A stretch of DNA of 64,000 bases. It comes from RUG11272 sp045226335. GTDB lineage: Bacteria > Bacillota > Clostridia > Christensenellales > Aristaeellaceae. The stretch spans positions 1-64,000 of the forward strand of contig JBGVCH010000002.1 of assembly GCA_045226335.1 (NCBI GenBank). The letters are read 5' to 3'. Shown here in pieces: positions 51,454 through 60,223 of the stretch; the first letter of the stretch is position 1; the number at the start of each line of letters is the position of its first letter. The translations under genes and the position numbers were made by a program. The notes beneath the pieces are model-generated. The model saw nothing but the letters and a program-made list of their open reading frames with translations. It did not search any database and was not told the DNA's origin.

Positions 51454-51596
51454 GTTGACCATCCCTCCGTGTGTCGTTCTTTCCGTTACCCTTGGGAACT
51501 CAACTTTTCCCAATTACTTCTTTCTGCACATCTTGTCTTTTTCCTGCCGAAAAAAACGAATTTTGCGAGATTGTTTCCGGTTCTTTCCCGACAATG

Positions 51597-51617
51597 AAAA
51601 ACCCCGGTTTCCCGGGG
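51597..51617 (-). terminator. Terminator of mgtE
   Basis: On the minus strand CCCCGG-GAAA-CCGGGG, a stem with a GNRA-type loop, is followed by TTTTTC. It lies one base after the mgtE stop. Confidence 0.88.
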
Positions 51618-51618
51618 C

Positions 51619-53175
51619 TTATGCGATGAGCGGCGATGCGTACTGCATCAGGAAGCTCGAAAGCAGGATCCCGGCCAGCGAATAATACGTCACGACCGCG
51701 ATCAGATCGCTGAGGGTGGTGATCATGGGGCCGCTGGCCACCGCCGGATCGATGCCGATCTTTTTGAACAGCATGGGGATCACCGTGCCGTTGAAGCTGG
51801 AGATCGTCATGGCGATGACCATGGCCAGGCCGATGCAGCCGCTGCAGCCGAAGGAGGCCACCAGCCGGTTGACTTTCCCGTAGTCATCGAAGGCCTTGGG
51901 CTGGGCCAGGAAGATGAACAGGCCCACCGCGATAAAGGACAGGGTCCCCAGGATCAGGCCGTTGGTAAAGCCCACTTTGACTTCCTTGAGGATCATGTGC
52001 CGCTTCTGTTTGGCCGTCAGCTCCTCATCCGTGAGGATGCGGATGGTCACGGCCAGGGACTGGGTGCCGGAGTTGCCCGACATGTCGAAGATCATGGACT
52101 GGAAGACCACCGCGATGGCCAGGCCCTCCATGACCCAGGTGAACCGGCTGCTCACCAGAGATACCACCAGGCCCAGGCCCATCAGGGTGATGAGCCACGG
52201 CAGACGCTTGCGGATGGACTGCCGCAGGGGCTCGTTGATCTCCTCTTCATCAGTCAGGCCGGCCAGCTTGGCGTAGTCCTCGCCCATCTCCTCGTCCACC
52301 ACTTCCACCAGGTCCTGGGAGGTGATGATGCCGAGGAGCTTCATGTCGCTGTCCAGCACGGGGATGGAGTCCTCGCTGTAATCCTTCAGCTTTTCGATGC
52401 ACTCCGCCACGTCCTCGTGGTCGTAGACGAAGGGGTAGGAGGTGGTGATCAGGTCTTCCAGGTCCGTGTGCTCCCGGGCCACGATCAGGTCCTGGAGGGT
52501 GATGGCGCCGTAGAACCGCTCCTCCTCGTCCACCACGTAGATCGTGGACAGGTTGTCGTTCTCCGCCGCCTGCTCCACCAGGGCCCGCATGGCGGCCTTG
52601 ACGGAGATGTTCCGGCGGATGACGATGTAGTTGGTGGTCATCTTGCTGCCGATCTCGTCCTCGTTGTAGGACTGGATCAGCCGCACGTCCGCCCTGGACT
52701 CCTCGTCCATCCGGGCGATGATGGCCTCCTTCTGCTCCTGGTCCAGGTCTTCCAGCACGTCCACCGCGTCGTCCGCGTCCATCTCCTGCACGATGTGGGC
52801 GGCGGTCTCCGGGGTCAGTTCCTCGATGAACTCGCTGGCGTCATCCAGGTAGGCGAAGATCTCCGAGACTTCCTCCGCGCCCAGCAGCCGGTAGAGGCGC
52901 CTCCGCTCGTCTGGGTTCAGCAGCCCCAGGGCGTCGGCAATGTCGTTGTAGTGGTAATCCGCGAGGCGCTCCCGCAGCTCGTCGTCCGGCAGGTCGCTGC
53001 GGATGATGTGCTCCAGTTCCTGCGCGTAATCGGGATGCTCGAAGGTTTCCTCCGCGTGGTCCTCCTGCTCCTCTTTTTCTTCCTTCTCCCTTTTATCCTC
53101 CTGATCTTCCTGGGGTTCGCGCTCTTCCGCGGCCTCCTCCTCAGGGGTCTTCTTCTCCTCGTCCAACGGTTCCAT
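51619..53175 (-). CDS. mgtE: Magnesium transporter MgtE
   Basis: MgtE (518 residues) is a Mg2+ channel of the inner membrane. Residues 1-45 are a very acidic and basic, low-complexity stretch rich in Glu. An MgtE N domain (about 50-165) and two CBS domains (about 170-300) sense cytoplasmic Mg2+. Five membrane helices follow, with the signature FDMSGNSGTQSLAVTIR. The strongly charged start is longer than in typical MgtE. Two other possible metal-transport genes (30931, 39805) are elsewhere in the window. A structured leader precedes it. Confidence 0.94.
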   Translation of the reverse strand: MEPLDEEKKTPEEEAAEEREPQEDQEDKREKEEKEEQEDHAEETFEHPDYAQELEHIIRSDLPDDELRERLADYHYNDIADALGLLNPDERRRLYRLLGAEEVSEIFAYLDDASEFIEELTPETAAHIVQEMDADDAVDVLEDLDQEQKEAIIARMDEESRADVRLIQSYNEDEIGSKMTTNYIVIRRNISVKAAMRALVEQAAENDNLSTIYVVDEEERFYGAITLQDLIVAREHTDLEDLITTSYPFVYDHEDVAECIEKLKDYSEDSIPVLDSDMKLLGIITSQDLVEVVDEEMGEDYAKLAGLTDEEEINEPLRQSIRKRLPWLITLMGLGLVVSLVSSRFTWVMEGLAIAVVFQSMIFDMSGNSGTQSLAVTIRILTDEELTAKQKRHMILKEVKVGFTNGLILGTLSFIAVGLFIFLAQPKAFDDYGKVNRLVASFGCSGCIGLAMVIAMTISSFNGTVIPMLFKKIGIDPAVASGPMITTLSDLIAVVTYYSLAGILLSSFLMQYASPLIA

Positions 53176-53352
53176 CTCCTTTCTCCCTGCACGTCAAAAC
53201 GCCTGACTGTCGCCTTTCTCTTGTGACAGGCAGGAAGACAGAGCGGCCTCTTCGGCCCTCAGCCCAGCGGAGACCGGGCGAACGGGTCGGCCGCGCCGTC
53301 TCCTATACTGTCATAACCGTCCACCCTGTCTCACCTCGCTTCGGATGAATGT
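53176..53352 (-). promoter_or_regulatory. Structured 5' leader of mgtE with terminator-like hairpin
   Basis: About 175 bases lie between the promoter and mgtE. Near the 3' end CCTGCCTGTC and GACAGTCAGG (53225-53234 with 53202-53211) form a ten-pair stem with one mismatch, followed by CGTTTTG, just before the ribosome site. CTGTC/GACAG words recur (four places), allowing alternative pairings as in a riboswitch. A GGTGAG word occurs near the 5' end, as in M-box RNAs, but the rest of the M-box core is not visible. Confidence 0.5.
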
Positions 53353-53358
53353 ACCGGT

Positions 53359-53387
53359 ATTGTACCAGTCCGGCCGGCTCTTGTCAA
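53359..53387 (-). promoter_or_regulatory. Promoter of mgtE
   Basis: On the minus strand TTGACA and TACAAT are exactly 17 bases apart, giving a leader of roughly 175 bases. Confidence 0.75.
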
Positions 53388-53499
53388 TCCGTTTTTGGCC
53401 CGCCGGCGCCGGCCGTGCGCCGTTTTCCCCCGTTCGGCGGGGTTCGTGGCAGAAACGTATCAGAATCGTAAAACATTGCAAAAAAACCGCAATCATCTG

Positions 53500-53528
53500 T
53501 TTTCATTTTGGGCCGTTCATGGTATAAT
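53500..53528 (+). promoter_or_regulatory. Promoter of the LCP operon
   Basis: TATAAT at 53523-53528 has a weak TTTTCA 17 bases upstream. The LCP start is 45 bases further, after AGAAGGTG. The 398-base gap 53176-53573 is filled by this promoter and the divergent mgtE promoter and leader. Confidence 0.55.
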
Positions 53529-53573
53529 CACCCTGTCGCAAGACCATCGATCCCAAGAGAAGGTGCTGGCAAC

Positions 53574-54548
53574 ATGAAGAAGCTGATTTCCGCACTGCTG
53601 ATCCTGGCCCTGGTCCTGGGCTGCGTCCCGGCCCTGGCCGCGGACCCCAAGCCCATCGAGACCGTCAACTACGACGACCTCCCGCCGGTCATCGAGGGGC
53701 AGCATCACTACCTGCTGCTCTGCGTGGACCAGTGGTCCAAGAAACCCGACAACCTGGGCAACACGGACGGCATCGTGCTGGTGACCCTGGACACCCGGGC
53801 CCACCGCATCATGCTGACTTCCCTGATCCGCGACGCCCTGGTGGAGCGCCCGGACGGCGTCATCGGCCGGGTGACCTATATCGCGAAAAACTACGGCCCG
53901 GAAGCGCTGTGCAGAGTGCTCAGCGTGCATTTCGGCGTGCGGATCGAGAAGTACATCCTCTTCAATTTCAGCCAGATTAAGGACATCATCGACTATTTCG
54001 GCGGCATTGACATCACCATCAACAGCGAGGAAGCGCACTACATGCGCATCAACGACATCCGGCCCCAGCCCGGCCAGCCCATCATCAGCCGCCCGGGCAC
54101 CTATCACTTCGGCGGCCGATCCACCGTGATCTACATGCGGATCCGCAAGGCGGGCGGCGGCGGCGACTTCATGCGCACCCAGCGCGTCCGCACCGTGCTC
54201 TCCACCCTGGCGGACATGTGCCGGGAGATCTCATACGAGGACGCCCGGGCCTTGGTGGACATCATCATCGAGGAAACCACCCTGACCAACATGAGCCTCA
54301 ATGACATGATCGCCGCCATGGACCAGGCCTTCGCGCTGCGGGGCTGCACCATCGAGGAACTCCGCCTGCCCCCTAACGGCGCGTACCACGGCATCACCTA
54401 TGCCGGCATGTCGGTGCAGGAGATCGACTGGCCCGCCTGCCGGGTCGCCCTGGCGGACTACCTGCAGAACAGCTTCCTGGTGCTGGACAGCGATGACGGC
54501 GACGACGAATTCACCGACTTCTCCAACCTCAGCGACTTCGGCTTCTGA
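53574..54548 (+). CDS. LytR-CpsA-Psr (LCP) family protein
   Basis: This 324-residue protein belongs to the family that attaches wall teichoic acid or capsule polymers to peptidoglycan outside the cell. NTDGIVLVTLDTRAHRIMLTSLIRDALV holds the typical Asp/Arg segment; INDIRP, GGIDITINSEEA and RIRKAGGGGDFMRTQRVR follow in the expected order. The N-terminus (KKLISALLILALVLGCVPALA) can be read as a signal peptide, with a VLGC that might be a weak lipobox, rather than the usual membrane anchor. The C-terminal tail is very acidic. It starts a four-gene unit. Confidence 0.88.
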   Translation: MKKLISALLILALVLGCVPALAADPKPIETVNYDDLPPVIEGQHHYLLLCVDQWSKKPDNLGNTDGIVLVTLDTRAHRIMLTSLIRDALVERPDGVIGRVTYIAKNYGPEALCRVLSVHFGVRIEKYILFNFSQIKDIIDYFGGIDITINSEEAHYMRINDIRPQPGQPIISRPGTYHFGGRSTVIYMRIRKAGGGGDFMRTQRVRTVLSTLADMCREISYEDARALVDIIIEETTLTNMSLNDMIAAMDQAFALRGCTIEELRLPPNGAYHGITYAGMSVQEIDWPACRVALADYLQNSFLVLDSDDGDDEFTDFSNLSDFGF

Positions 54549-54581
54549 CCCTGATCCCGCCCCGACGAAAGGAACCTGGAA

Positions 54582-56363
54582 ATGAAGTGTCCCTCCTGCG
54601 GCCAATGGAACCGGGATACCAATCCGCGCTGCCTGAAATGCGGCGCGTTCCTTGTGGTGGAAGCGGATCCGGAAAGGCTTCGCACCCCCGACTGGAAAAA
54701 GCGCATCAAGGACAGTGACCACGGCACCGCCTACTATCGGATGGACGATTTCGGTGAGACGGACGCCACAGAGGACGCCCGGGACCGGCTGGCGGAGGAA
54801 ATGGCCGTCCTGAAGGAGCGCAAGAGCGCCGGTTCCACGCGGCTGCGCCGCATGCACGCCGCCATGGCCACCGACGCGTCGGACAGCAGGCCGGCCGCCG
54901 AAAAAGGCGACGATACCGCTCCGGCGAAGGATATCCCCAGGCCCGCAAAGCAGAAAACCGGCAGCCGCACCACCGTCCGGATCCGGGGCGGCAGCGTGGA
55001 GGAGACCCCGCTGCTGTGGGAGGACCACGACTACCAGGATCCCCTCTGGGCGGAGCAGTACAGCCAGTACGCCGCCAAAGCGGCCGGGCGGAAGGAGGAG
55101 CTCGTCCTGCCCAAGTCCCCGAGGCATCGGCTGTTTCACGACCTCATCGTGGCCCTGGCCATCGTGCTGGGCATCGGGATGCTGGCCGGCGCCATCTACT
55201 ACGGCCCCAGGCTCCTGGGCCGCGGCGACAGCGCCAACGCGGAGAGTTCCGCCATCGTGGTGGCCTCCATTAAGGACGAGCTGGCCGCCCACATCATCCG
55301 GATCCCCGGCCATGAGGGCGACCAGATCTTCATCAAGGAACTCTTCGCCTCCTACGTGGTCACCGACGGCTACGCCGAGATCGAAGTGCCGGACCACGAC
55401 TGGTACGACAAGCTGGAGACCGTGGTGGACGAGACCATGGACGTGACCCTGACCCCCTACCTGAAGACCACGGAGGGCAAGCAGCAGCCCCTGGACCCCA
55501 TCCACTACACCATCGACATCCCCGCCAGCCCCATCGTGCTGATATCCCCGGACTCCCTGCGGACCGATGTTTCCTCCACCATCTACACCATCGAGCTGGA
55601 GGTCCGCGTGGGCTCCTCTGTCCGGATCAACGACAAGGACGTGTCCGACACCGTCAACAACGAGACCGGCCTTCTCTCCTACAACGCGCCCATCCAGCCC
55701 AAGGGCGACAACATTTTCACCGTCGTCTGCCGCAGCCCGTACTGCCGGGAGAGCTCCATGGACATCGTGCTGTACCGCGAGCCCCAGGAGATCCCCCTGG
55801 ACATCGCAGCGGACACCTACACCACCACCACCCTCAAGCAGCTGAAGATCAACTGCACCACCCTGCCCGGGGCCGAGGTGGACATCCTGTCCGACTTCAG
55901 CGACCTGAACATCACCGAGCTGGACACCAGCGGCAACTTCTCCTTCTACGCGATCTTCGACCACATCGGGGACAACTACATCCGCATCCAGTCCAGCTAT
56001 CCGGGCAAGAAGACCTCCCTCCTGGAGTACAAGGTGTACTACTGCCCCTCCGTGGATGTCTACACCAAAAAAGCCTGGGGACTGGACGCGGCGGGCTACT
56101 CGGAGCTGGTCTCCAACCTCACGGTGCGGGCCTCCTACAGCCAGGTCTACGTGGTGGTGGGCACCATCGACCACTTCATCTCCGAAAAACCGCAGATCGC
56201 CGTGGTCTACACCTCCGCCGACGGCAAGAGCCAGCCCGTGGTGGTGGAGAACTTCACCAAGACCACCTGGGTGGAGGGTGAACACTACAACCTGTACGCC
56301 GACGCTTATTCTTCCTACAGCGGCATGCCCTGGCTCCGCGTCCGGTTCACGTACAAGCGATGA
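54582..56363 (+). CDS. Zinc-ribbon membrane protein with large extracellular part, unknown function
   Basis: A 593-residue protein I do not recognise. The first 26 residues form a zinc ribbon, CPSCGQWNRDTNPRCLKC (two CxxC pairs). A charged cytoplasmic stretch of about 160 residues follows. One membrane helix (ALAIVLGIGMLAGAIYYG) lies near residues 190-210. The remaining roughly 380 residues would be outside; they are Thr/Ser/Val-rich and look like repeated beta-sandwich domains (RVGSSVRINDKDV, PGAEVDILSD). The ATG follows AAAGGAAC. It lies between the LCP gene and a thioredoxin-reductase-like gene, 33 and 27 bases away. Confidence 0.75.
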   Translation: MKCPSCGQWNRDTNPRCLKCGAFLVVEADPERLRTPDWKKRIKDSDHGTAYYRMDDFGETDATEDARDRLAEEMAVLKERKSAGSTRLRRMHAAMATDASDSRPAAEKGDDTAPAKDIPRPAKQKTGSRTTVRIRGGSVEETPLLWEDHDYQDPLWAEQYSQYAAKAAGRKEELVLPKSPRHRLFHDLIVALAIVLGIGMLAGAIYYGPRLLGRGDSANAESSAIVVASIKDELAAHIIRIPGHEGDQIFIKELFASYVVTDGYAEIEVPDHDWYDKLETVVDETMDVTLTPYLKTTEGKQQPLDPIHYTIDIPASPIVLISPDSLRTDVSSTIYTIELEVRVGSSVRINDKDVSDTVNNETGLLSYNAPIQPKGDNIFTVVCRSPYCRESSMDIVLYREPQEIPLDIAADTYTTTTLKQLKINCTTLPGAEVDILSDFSDLNITELDTSGNFSFYAIFDHIGDNYIRIQSSYPGKKTSLLEYKVYYCPSVDVYTKKAWGLDAAGYSELVSNLTVRASYSQVYVVVGTIDHFISEKPQIAVVYTSADGKSQPVVVENFTKTTWVEGEHYNLYADAYSSYSGMPWLRVRFTYKR

Positions 56364-56390
56364 TGACCCGATTTCCGGAGGGATGATCGT

Positions 56391-57242
56391 ATGCTGGATG
56401 TCCTGATCGTCGGCGGCGGTCCCGCCGCCATGAGCTGTGCCCTGACCCTGCGGCAGCGCGGCCTGTCCTGCACCGTGGTGAGCGCGGACGCGGAGAGCGG
56501 CTGGCTGTACCGGGCGGACCGGCTGGACAATTACCCGGGCCTGCCCCATGTCTCCGGCCGGGAACTGCTGGCGATCTTCCGCCGGCAGGCTGAGGAGGCG
56601 GGGGCGGTCTTCGTCCACGGCACCGCCAGGCAGGTGCAGCCGCTGGGGGACACTTTCATGACCCTGGTGGGCAACGATGTGACGGAATCCCGCGCGGTGG
56701 TGCTGGCCATGGGCGCGGCCCGGCCGAAGCTGCTCCCCGGCGAGGAGGAGATGCTGGGGGACGGCGTCAGCTGGTGCGGCACCTGCGACGGCATGTTCTA
56801 CCGCGGGAAGGAAGTCGCCGTGCTCTCCGCCTGGCGGGACGGCGCGGAGGAAGCCCGCTTCCTGGCCGGCCTGGCCTCCGGGGTGGACTATTATGCCCTG
56901 CTCCCCCACGAGGCGCCGGAGGACGGCCGCATCCGCCTGATGACGGGCCGGGTCAGCGCCCTGGTCCGCCGGGAGGACCGCCGCATCGCGGTGGTGACCG
57001 GGGAGTCCGAGAAGACCTACGACGGCGTCTTCGTCTTCCGGCCGGCCGTGGCGCCGGACCGGATGCTGCCCGGCCTGAAGCTGGACGGCCCCTTCATCGC
57101 CGTGAACCGCCGGATGCAGACCTCCATGCCGCGGGTGTACGCCTGCGGGGACTGCGCCGGACAGCCGCTGCAGGTGGCCAAGGCGGTGGGGGAAGGCAAT
57201 ATCGCTGCAATAACCTGTGCGGAGGATCTCGCCCATGTGTAA
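56391..57242 (+). CDS. Thioredoxin-reductase-like flavoprotein lacking NADPH motifs
   Basis: A 283-residue two-domain flavoprotein. The FAD motif DVLIVGGGPAAMSCAL, the redox-active pair CGTC (Cys129, Cys132) and the C-terminal FAD motif RVYACGDCAG are those of thioredoxin reductase. The place of the NADPH Rossmann motif GxGxxA reads VAVLSAWRDGA (about 142-152), and the HRR phosphate-binding motif is missing. It is also shorter than TrxB (about 310). Ferredoxin-dependent flavin thioredoxin reductases of clostridia are known to lack these motifs, so this may be one. No thioredoxin gene is adjacent. Confidence 0.82.
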   Translation: MLDVLIVGGGPAAMSCALTLRQRGLSCTVVSADAESGWLYRADRLDNYPGLPHVSGRELLAIFRRQAEEAGAVFVHGTARQVQPLGDTFMTLVGNDVTESRAVVLAMGAARPKLLPGEEEMLGDGVSWCGTCDGMFYRGKEVAVLSAWRDGAEEARFLAGLASGVDYYALLPHEAPEDGRIRLMTGRVSALVRREDRRIAVVTGESEKTYDGVFVFRPAVAPDRMLPGLKLDGPFIAVNRRMQTSMPRVYACGDCAGQPLQVAKAVGEGNIAAITCAEDLAHV

Positions 57243-57975
57243 GAAACTGCTTTGCCTGCTGATGGCGCTCCTGCTCCCCGCCGCGGCCCTGGCGGATCCC
57301 ATCGCCCTGCTGCCCGATCTGCACGGAACGGTGCAGTGGCCCGAGGGCGACGCGCCGTATTACACCTACAGCTACACCTACCCCCAGGTGGCCGGGGACG
57401 ACATGTGCGCGGAGACCATCAACGCCTTCTACCGGTACGCGGAAGACGACGCCCTGGCCTTTGATATCCCGATCCGCGGCGAAAGCATCATGGATCCCTC
57501 CGTTCCCGCCACCACGGACATCAGCTACCGGATCATGGCCAACACCGACGAGTACTTCTGCGTCCTGATCGTCACCGACTCCTTCGTCGACGGCGAACGG
57601 CAGGTGAAATACACGGCCCAGACCTTCGGCCGGAACACCGCCAAGCCCGGCAACGTCCTGACCCTCCCCTTCCTGCTGGGGATCGTGCACGACGACGAGG
57701 ACAGCGACTGGCTCAAGGACCGCCAGACCGGCCGCGCCAACGAGGTGGTCCGCAGCCTGATCTGGGCGCAGATCCAACAGACGGACGGCGTCCCGGATTT
57801 CTGGGAAGAGGACATGATGACGTACGATTTCTTCCCGGAGGAGGCCTTCTACTACGACGGCGAGGCCGACTGCCTGGTCTTCTTCTTCCAGCCCTACCTG
57901 AACGCCGAGGGCGACGATCCCACCCACTTCTGGACATTCCCCATCTACATCGACGACATCCTGGATGAGATGTGA
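57235..57975 (+). CDS. Secreted protein of unknown function, possibly DUF3298-like
   Basis: A 246-residue protein with a signal peptide (KKLLCLLMALLLPAAALA). It overlaps the upstream flavoprotein gene by eight bases, so coupling is likely. The mature part (NAFYRYAEDDALAF, FPEEAFYYDGEADCLVFFFQPY) resembles the DUF3298/RsiV-like fold of secreted proteins by general pattern, but I am not sure. The C-terminus is acidic (DDILDEM). It is last in the LCP unit and may be an envelope factor. Confidence 0.75.
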   Translation: MCKKLLCLLMALLLPAAALADPIALLPDLHGTVQWPEGDAPYYTYSYTYPQVAGDDMCAETINAFYRYAEDDALAFDIPIRGESIMDPSVPATTDISYRIMANTDEYFCVLIVTDSFVDGERQVKYTAQTFGRNTAKPGNVLTLPFLLGIVHDDEDSDWLKDRQTGRANEVVRSLIWAQIQQTDGVPDFWEEDMMTYDFFPEEAFYYDGEADCLVFFFQPYLNAEGDDPTHFWTFPIYIDDILDEM

Positions 57976-58027
57976 CCTCCCGCCGTGCGGAATCCACCGA
58001 AAATACAGCGCCGTACCCGTCCGCCGC

Positions 58028-58055
58028 TTGACACCCGCGCCGGACGGGTTATAAT
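58028..58055 (+). promoter_or_regulatory. Promoter of ilvE
   Basis: TTGACA and a perfect TATAAT are 16 bases apart. The leader is only about 30 bases, which leaves no room for a T-box or attenuator. Confidence 0.82.
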
Positions 58056-58088
58056 ATGGAGTGACTCAAAGAAACGGAGGCGTATGCC

Positions 58089-59159
58089 ATGCTGCCCATC
58101 AGTGTCACCAAAGCAACCGTCCTGAAGGAAAAGCCCGCCGACGAGAGCAAGCTGGGTTTCGGGAAGATCTTCACGGACCATATGTTCCTCATGGATTACG
58201 AGGAGGGGAAGGGCTGGTACGACGCCCGCATCGTCCCCTACGGCAATTTCAGCTTTGATCCCGCCACCACGGTCTTCCACTACGGCCAGGCTATCTTTGA
58301 GGGCACCAAGTGCTACCGTCGGGCCGACGGCGGGCTGAATCTCTTCCGCCCCTGGGAGAACCTGGCCCGCATGACCCGCAGCGCCAAGCGCATGGGCATG
58401 CCCGCCCTGGACGAAGAGACGGCCCTGGAGGGACTCCGGCAGCTGGTGCTCCTGGATCAGGACTGGGTGCCGCGTCAGCCGGGCACCAGCCTCTACATCC
58501 GTCCCACCATGATCGCCACCGACGTCATGCTGGGCGTGCACGCGGCGCGTCATTATCTGTTCTACATCATCCTGGACCCCGTGGGCTCCTACTACAAGGA
58601 CGGCCTGAAGCCCGTGGGGATCTACGTGGAGGATGAGTATGTGCGCGCGGTCCGCGGCGGCACCGGGTTCACCAAGTGCGCCGGCAACTACGCCGCCTCC
58701 ATCCTGGCCGGCGCCATCGCCGAGGAGAAGGGCTTCTCCCAGGTCCTCTGGCTGGACGGCGTGGAGCAGAAGTATGTCGAGGAAGTCGGCTCCATGAACA
58801 TGATGTTCGCCTATGGCAGCAAGATCGTGACCCCCGCCCTCAACGGCTCCATTCTCCCCGGCATCACCCGGAACAGCGTCATCACCCTGGCCCGTCAGCT
58901 GGGCTATGAGGTGGAGGAGGGCAAGCTGGCCATCGCCGACATCTTCGCGGACGCCAAAGCCGGCAAGCTGACCGAGGCTTTCGGCACCGGCACCGCCGCC
59001 GTCATCTCGCCGGTGGGCGCACTCTGCTGGAAGGACGAGAACCTCGTCATTGGCGACGGCCGGATCGGCCCCGTGGCCCAGAAGCTTTATGACACCCTGA
59101 CCGGCATCCAGTACGGCCGCGTCCCCGACGAAAACGGCTGGATCCTGCGTCTCACCTGA
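58089..59159 (+). CDS. ilvE: Branched-chain amino acid aminotransferase
   Basis: IlvE (356 residues) is a fold-type IV PLP enzyme that makes or breaks valine, leucine and isoleucine. FHYGQAIFEGTKCYRR, SLYIRPTMIAT, the PLP lysine in GFTKCAGNYAAS and the VEEVGSMNMMF segment are typical of the longer, eukaryote-like subgroup. ATG 58089 lies eight bases after GGAGG. It begins a five-gene unit whose other members have no obvious link to amino acids. Confidence 0.94.
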   Translation: MLPISVTKATVLKEKPADESKLGFGKIFTDHMFLMDYEEGKGWYDARIVPYGNFSFDPATTVFHYGQAIFEGTKCYRRADGGLNLFRPWENLARMTRSAKRMGMPALDEETALEGLRQLVLLDQDWVPRQPGTSLYIRPTMIATDVMLGVHAARHYLFYIILDPVGSYYKDGLKPVGIYVEDEYVRAVRGGTGFTKCAGNYAASILAGAIAEEKGFSQVLWLDGVEQKYVEEVGSMNMMFAYGSKIVTPALNGSILPGITRNSVITLARQLGYEVEEGKLAIADIFADAKAGKLTEAFGTGTAAVISPVGALCWKDENLVIGDGRIGPVAQKLYDTLTGIQYGRVPDENGWILRLT

Positions 59160-59175
59160 TCCCATTGGAGGTTTC

Positions 59176-60222
59176 ATGCAGCGGGAAACGCACGCCCAGA
59201 CCCTGGCCTGGGCAGACAAGACCATGAGCGTCATGCAGCAGCGGCAGCTGGAGGCCAGCGAAAAGCGGCTGGCCCAGCTGCCTGCCTTTGGCTTGTTCAA
59301 CGGCTGCGACGACGCCAACGCGGAGGAGCTCTGGAAGATCTCCGTGGACGGCCAGGAGCATCCCCGGCCCGACCGCCTGCACAGCGCCGCCTCCCTGGCC
59401 GAAACGATCCTCCGCCGCCTCCCGGCCGAAGCGGCGTTTTTGTCCATGCCGGAATACGCCCTGGCCACCGAACTGGCCTCCTCCGAGGAGCCCCTGCCCC
59501 TCAGCGACTGGAGCGACACGGCCCCGGCGGAGCTGCTGGTGCGGCGGCTGTGGTGCACGGTGTGCCGGGACGAGAGCGACACCGCGTGCCTCACCATGCC
59601 CGCCGAGATCCGCAACGCCCTGAACGCCGTCCTGCAATCCGACGCGCATCAGCAGGTCCGGGGCAGCGTGGTCCGTTTCCTGGTGACGTCCTACTGTGTG
59701 CTGAACATTTACGGCATGGTGTACGCCGAGGACGCCCTGGCCTGGCTGCGCCGCGTCTGTCCCCTGGGCATGATCCCCAACGGGGAAGCCATGGCCCGGC
59801 GCATGCTGCACACGGCCTATGACTTCGTCTACACCGCCGGCGGCGAGATGGTGCTGCTGCACCCCGGCCTGGCCGATCCCGAGCGGCACCTGCGCGGCCT
59901 CACCCACGTGGACTTCCAGCGGCATGAGATCACCGATCCGGAAGCCGACGTGCCGCAGTTCATGCTGTCCGACGCGGAGCGCGTCTCCGCCCTGCGCCTC
60001 TGCGGCTTCCTGGAGCCCTGCCTGCGGCCGGAATGCCCGGCCCCCATGGCCGTGGAGGACCTCCGGGTGCTGGCCAAGCAGGGCGTCAGCTTCGACACCC
60101 TGGCCGAAGTGCTGGCCTCCATGCTGGCGGTCCTCCCCACCCCCGACATGCTGGAAGCCCTCCGGGACCTGCAGATCTGCACGCCGGGCTTTGCCTGTGT
60201 GCAAAAAAGGGTGGTGCACTGA
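59176..60222 (+). CDS. Uncharacterised 348-residue protein
   Basis: I do not recognise this protein. It has no signal peptide or clear membrane helix and looks soluble and helical. Leucine-rich stretches (AETILRRLPAEAAFL, VRRLWCTVC) and a C-terminal LRPECPAPMAVEDLRVLAK region stand out. It has eight cysteines without a clear paired motif. Its codon use matches its neighbours. It begins 16 bases after ilvE, after GGAGG, and ends one base before the pseudouridine synthase gene. Confidence 0.8.
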   Translation: MQRETHAQTLAWADKTMSVMQQRQLEASEKRLAQLPAFGLFNGCDDANAEELWKISVDGQEHPRPDRLHSAASLAETILRRLPAEAAFLSMPEYALATELASSEEPLPLSDWSDTAPAELLVRRLWCTVCRDESDTACLTMPAEIRNALNAVLQSDAHQQVRGSVVRFLVTSYCVLNIYGMVYAEDALAWLRRVCPLGMIPNGEAMARRMLHTAYDFVYTAGGEMVLLHPGLADPERHLRGLTHVDFQRHEITDPEADVPQFMLSDAERVSALRLCGFLEPCLRPECPAPMAVEDLRVLAKQGVSFDTLAEVLASMLAVLPTPDMLEALRDLQICTPGFACVQKRVVH

Positions 60223-60223
60223 G

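Noticed and set aside
53290..53320. CTCCTATAC-like word on the plus strand resembling part of an M-box
   Set aside because: It lies on the strand opposite to mgtE, and the neighbouring M-box elements are missing on that strand, so it is probably chance.
56391..57242. Possible frameshift explaining the missing NADPH motif in the flavoprotein
   Set aside because: The frame is continuous, residues on both sides align with the family, and codon use is even, so the change appears to be real.
58056..58088. A T-box or attenuator ahead of ilvE
   Set aside because: The leader is only about 30 bases and has no room for such a structure.
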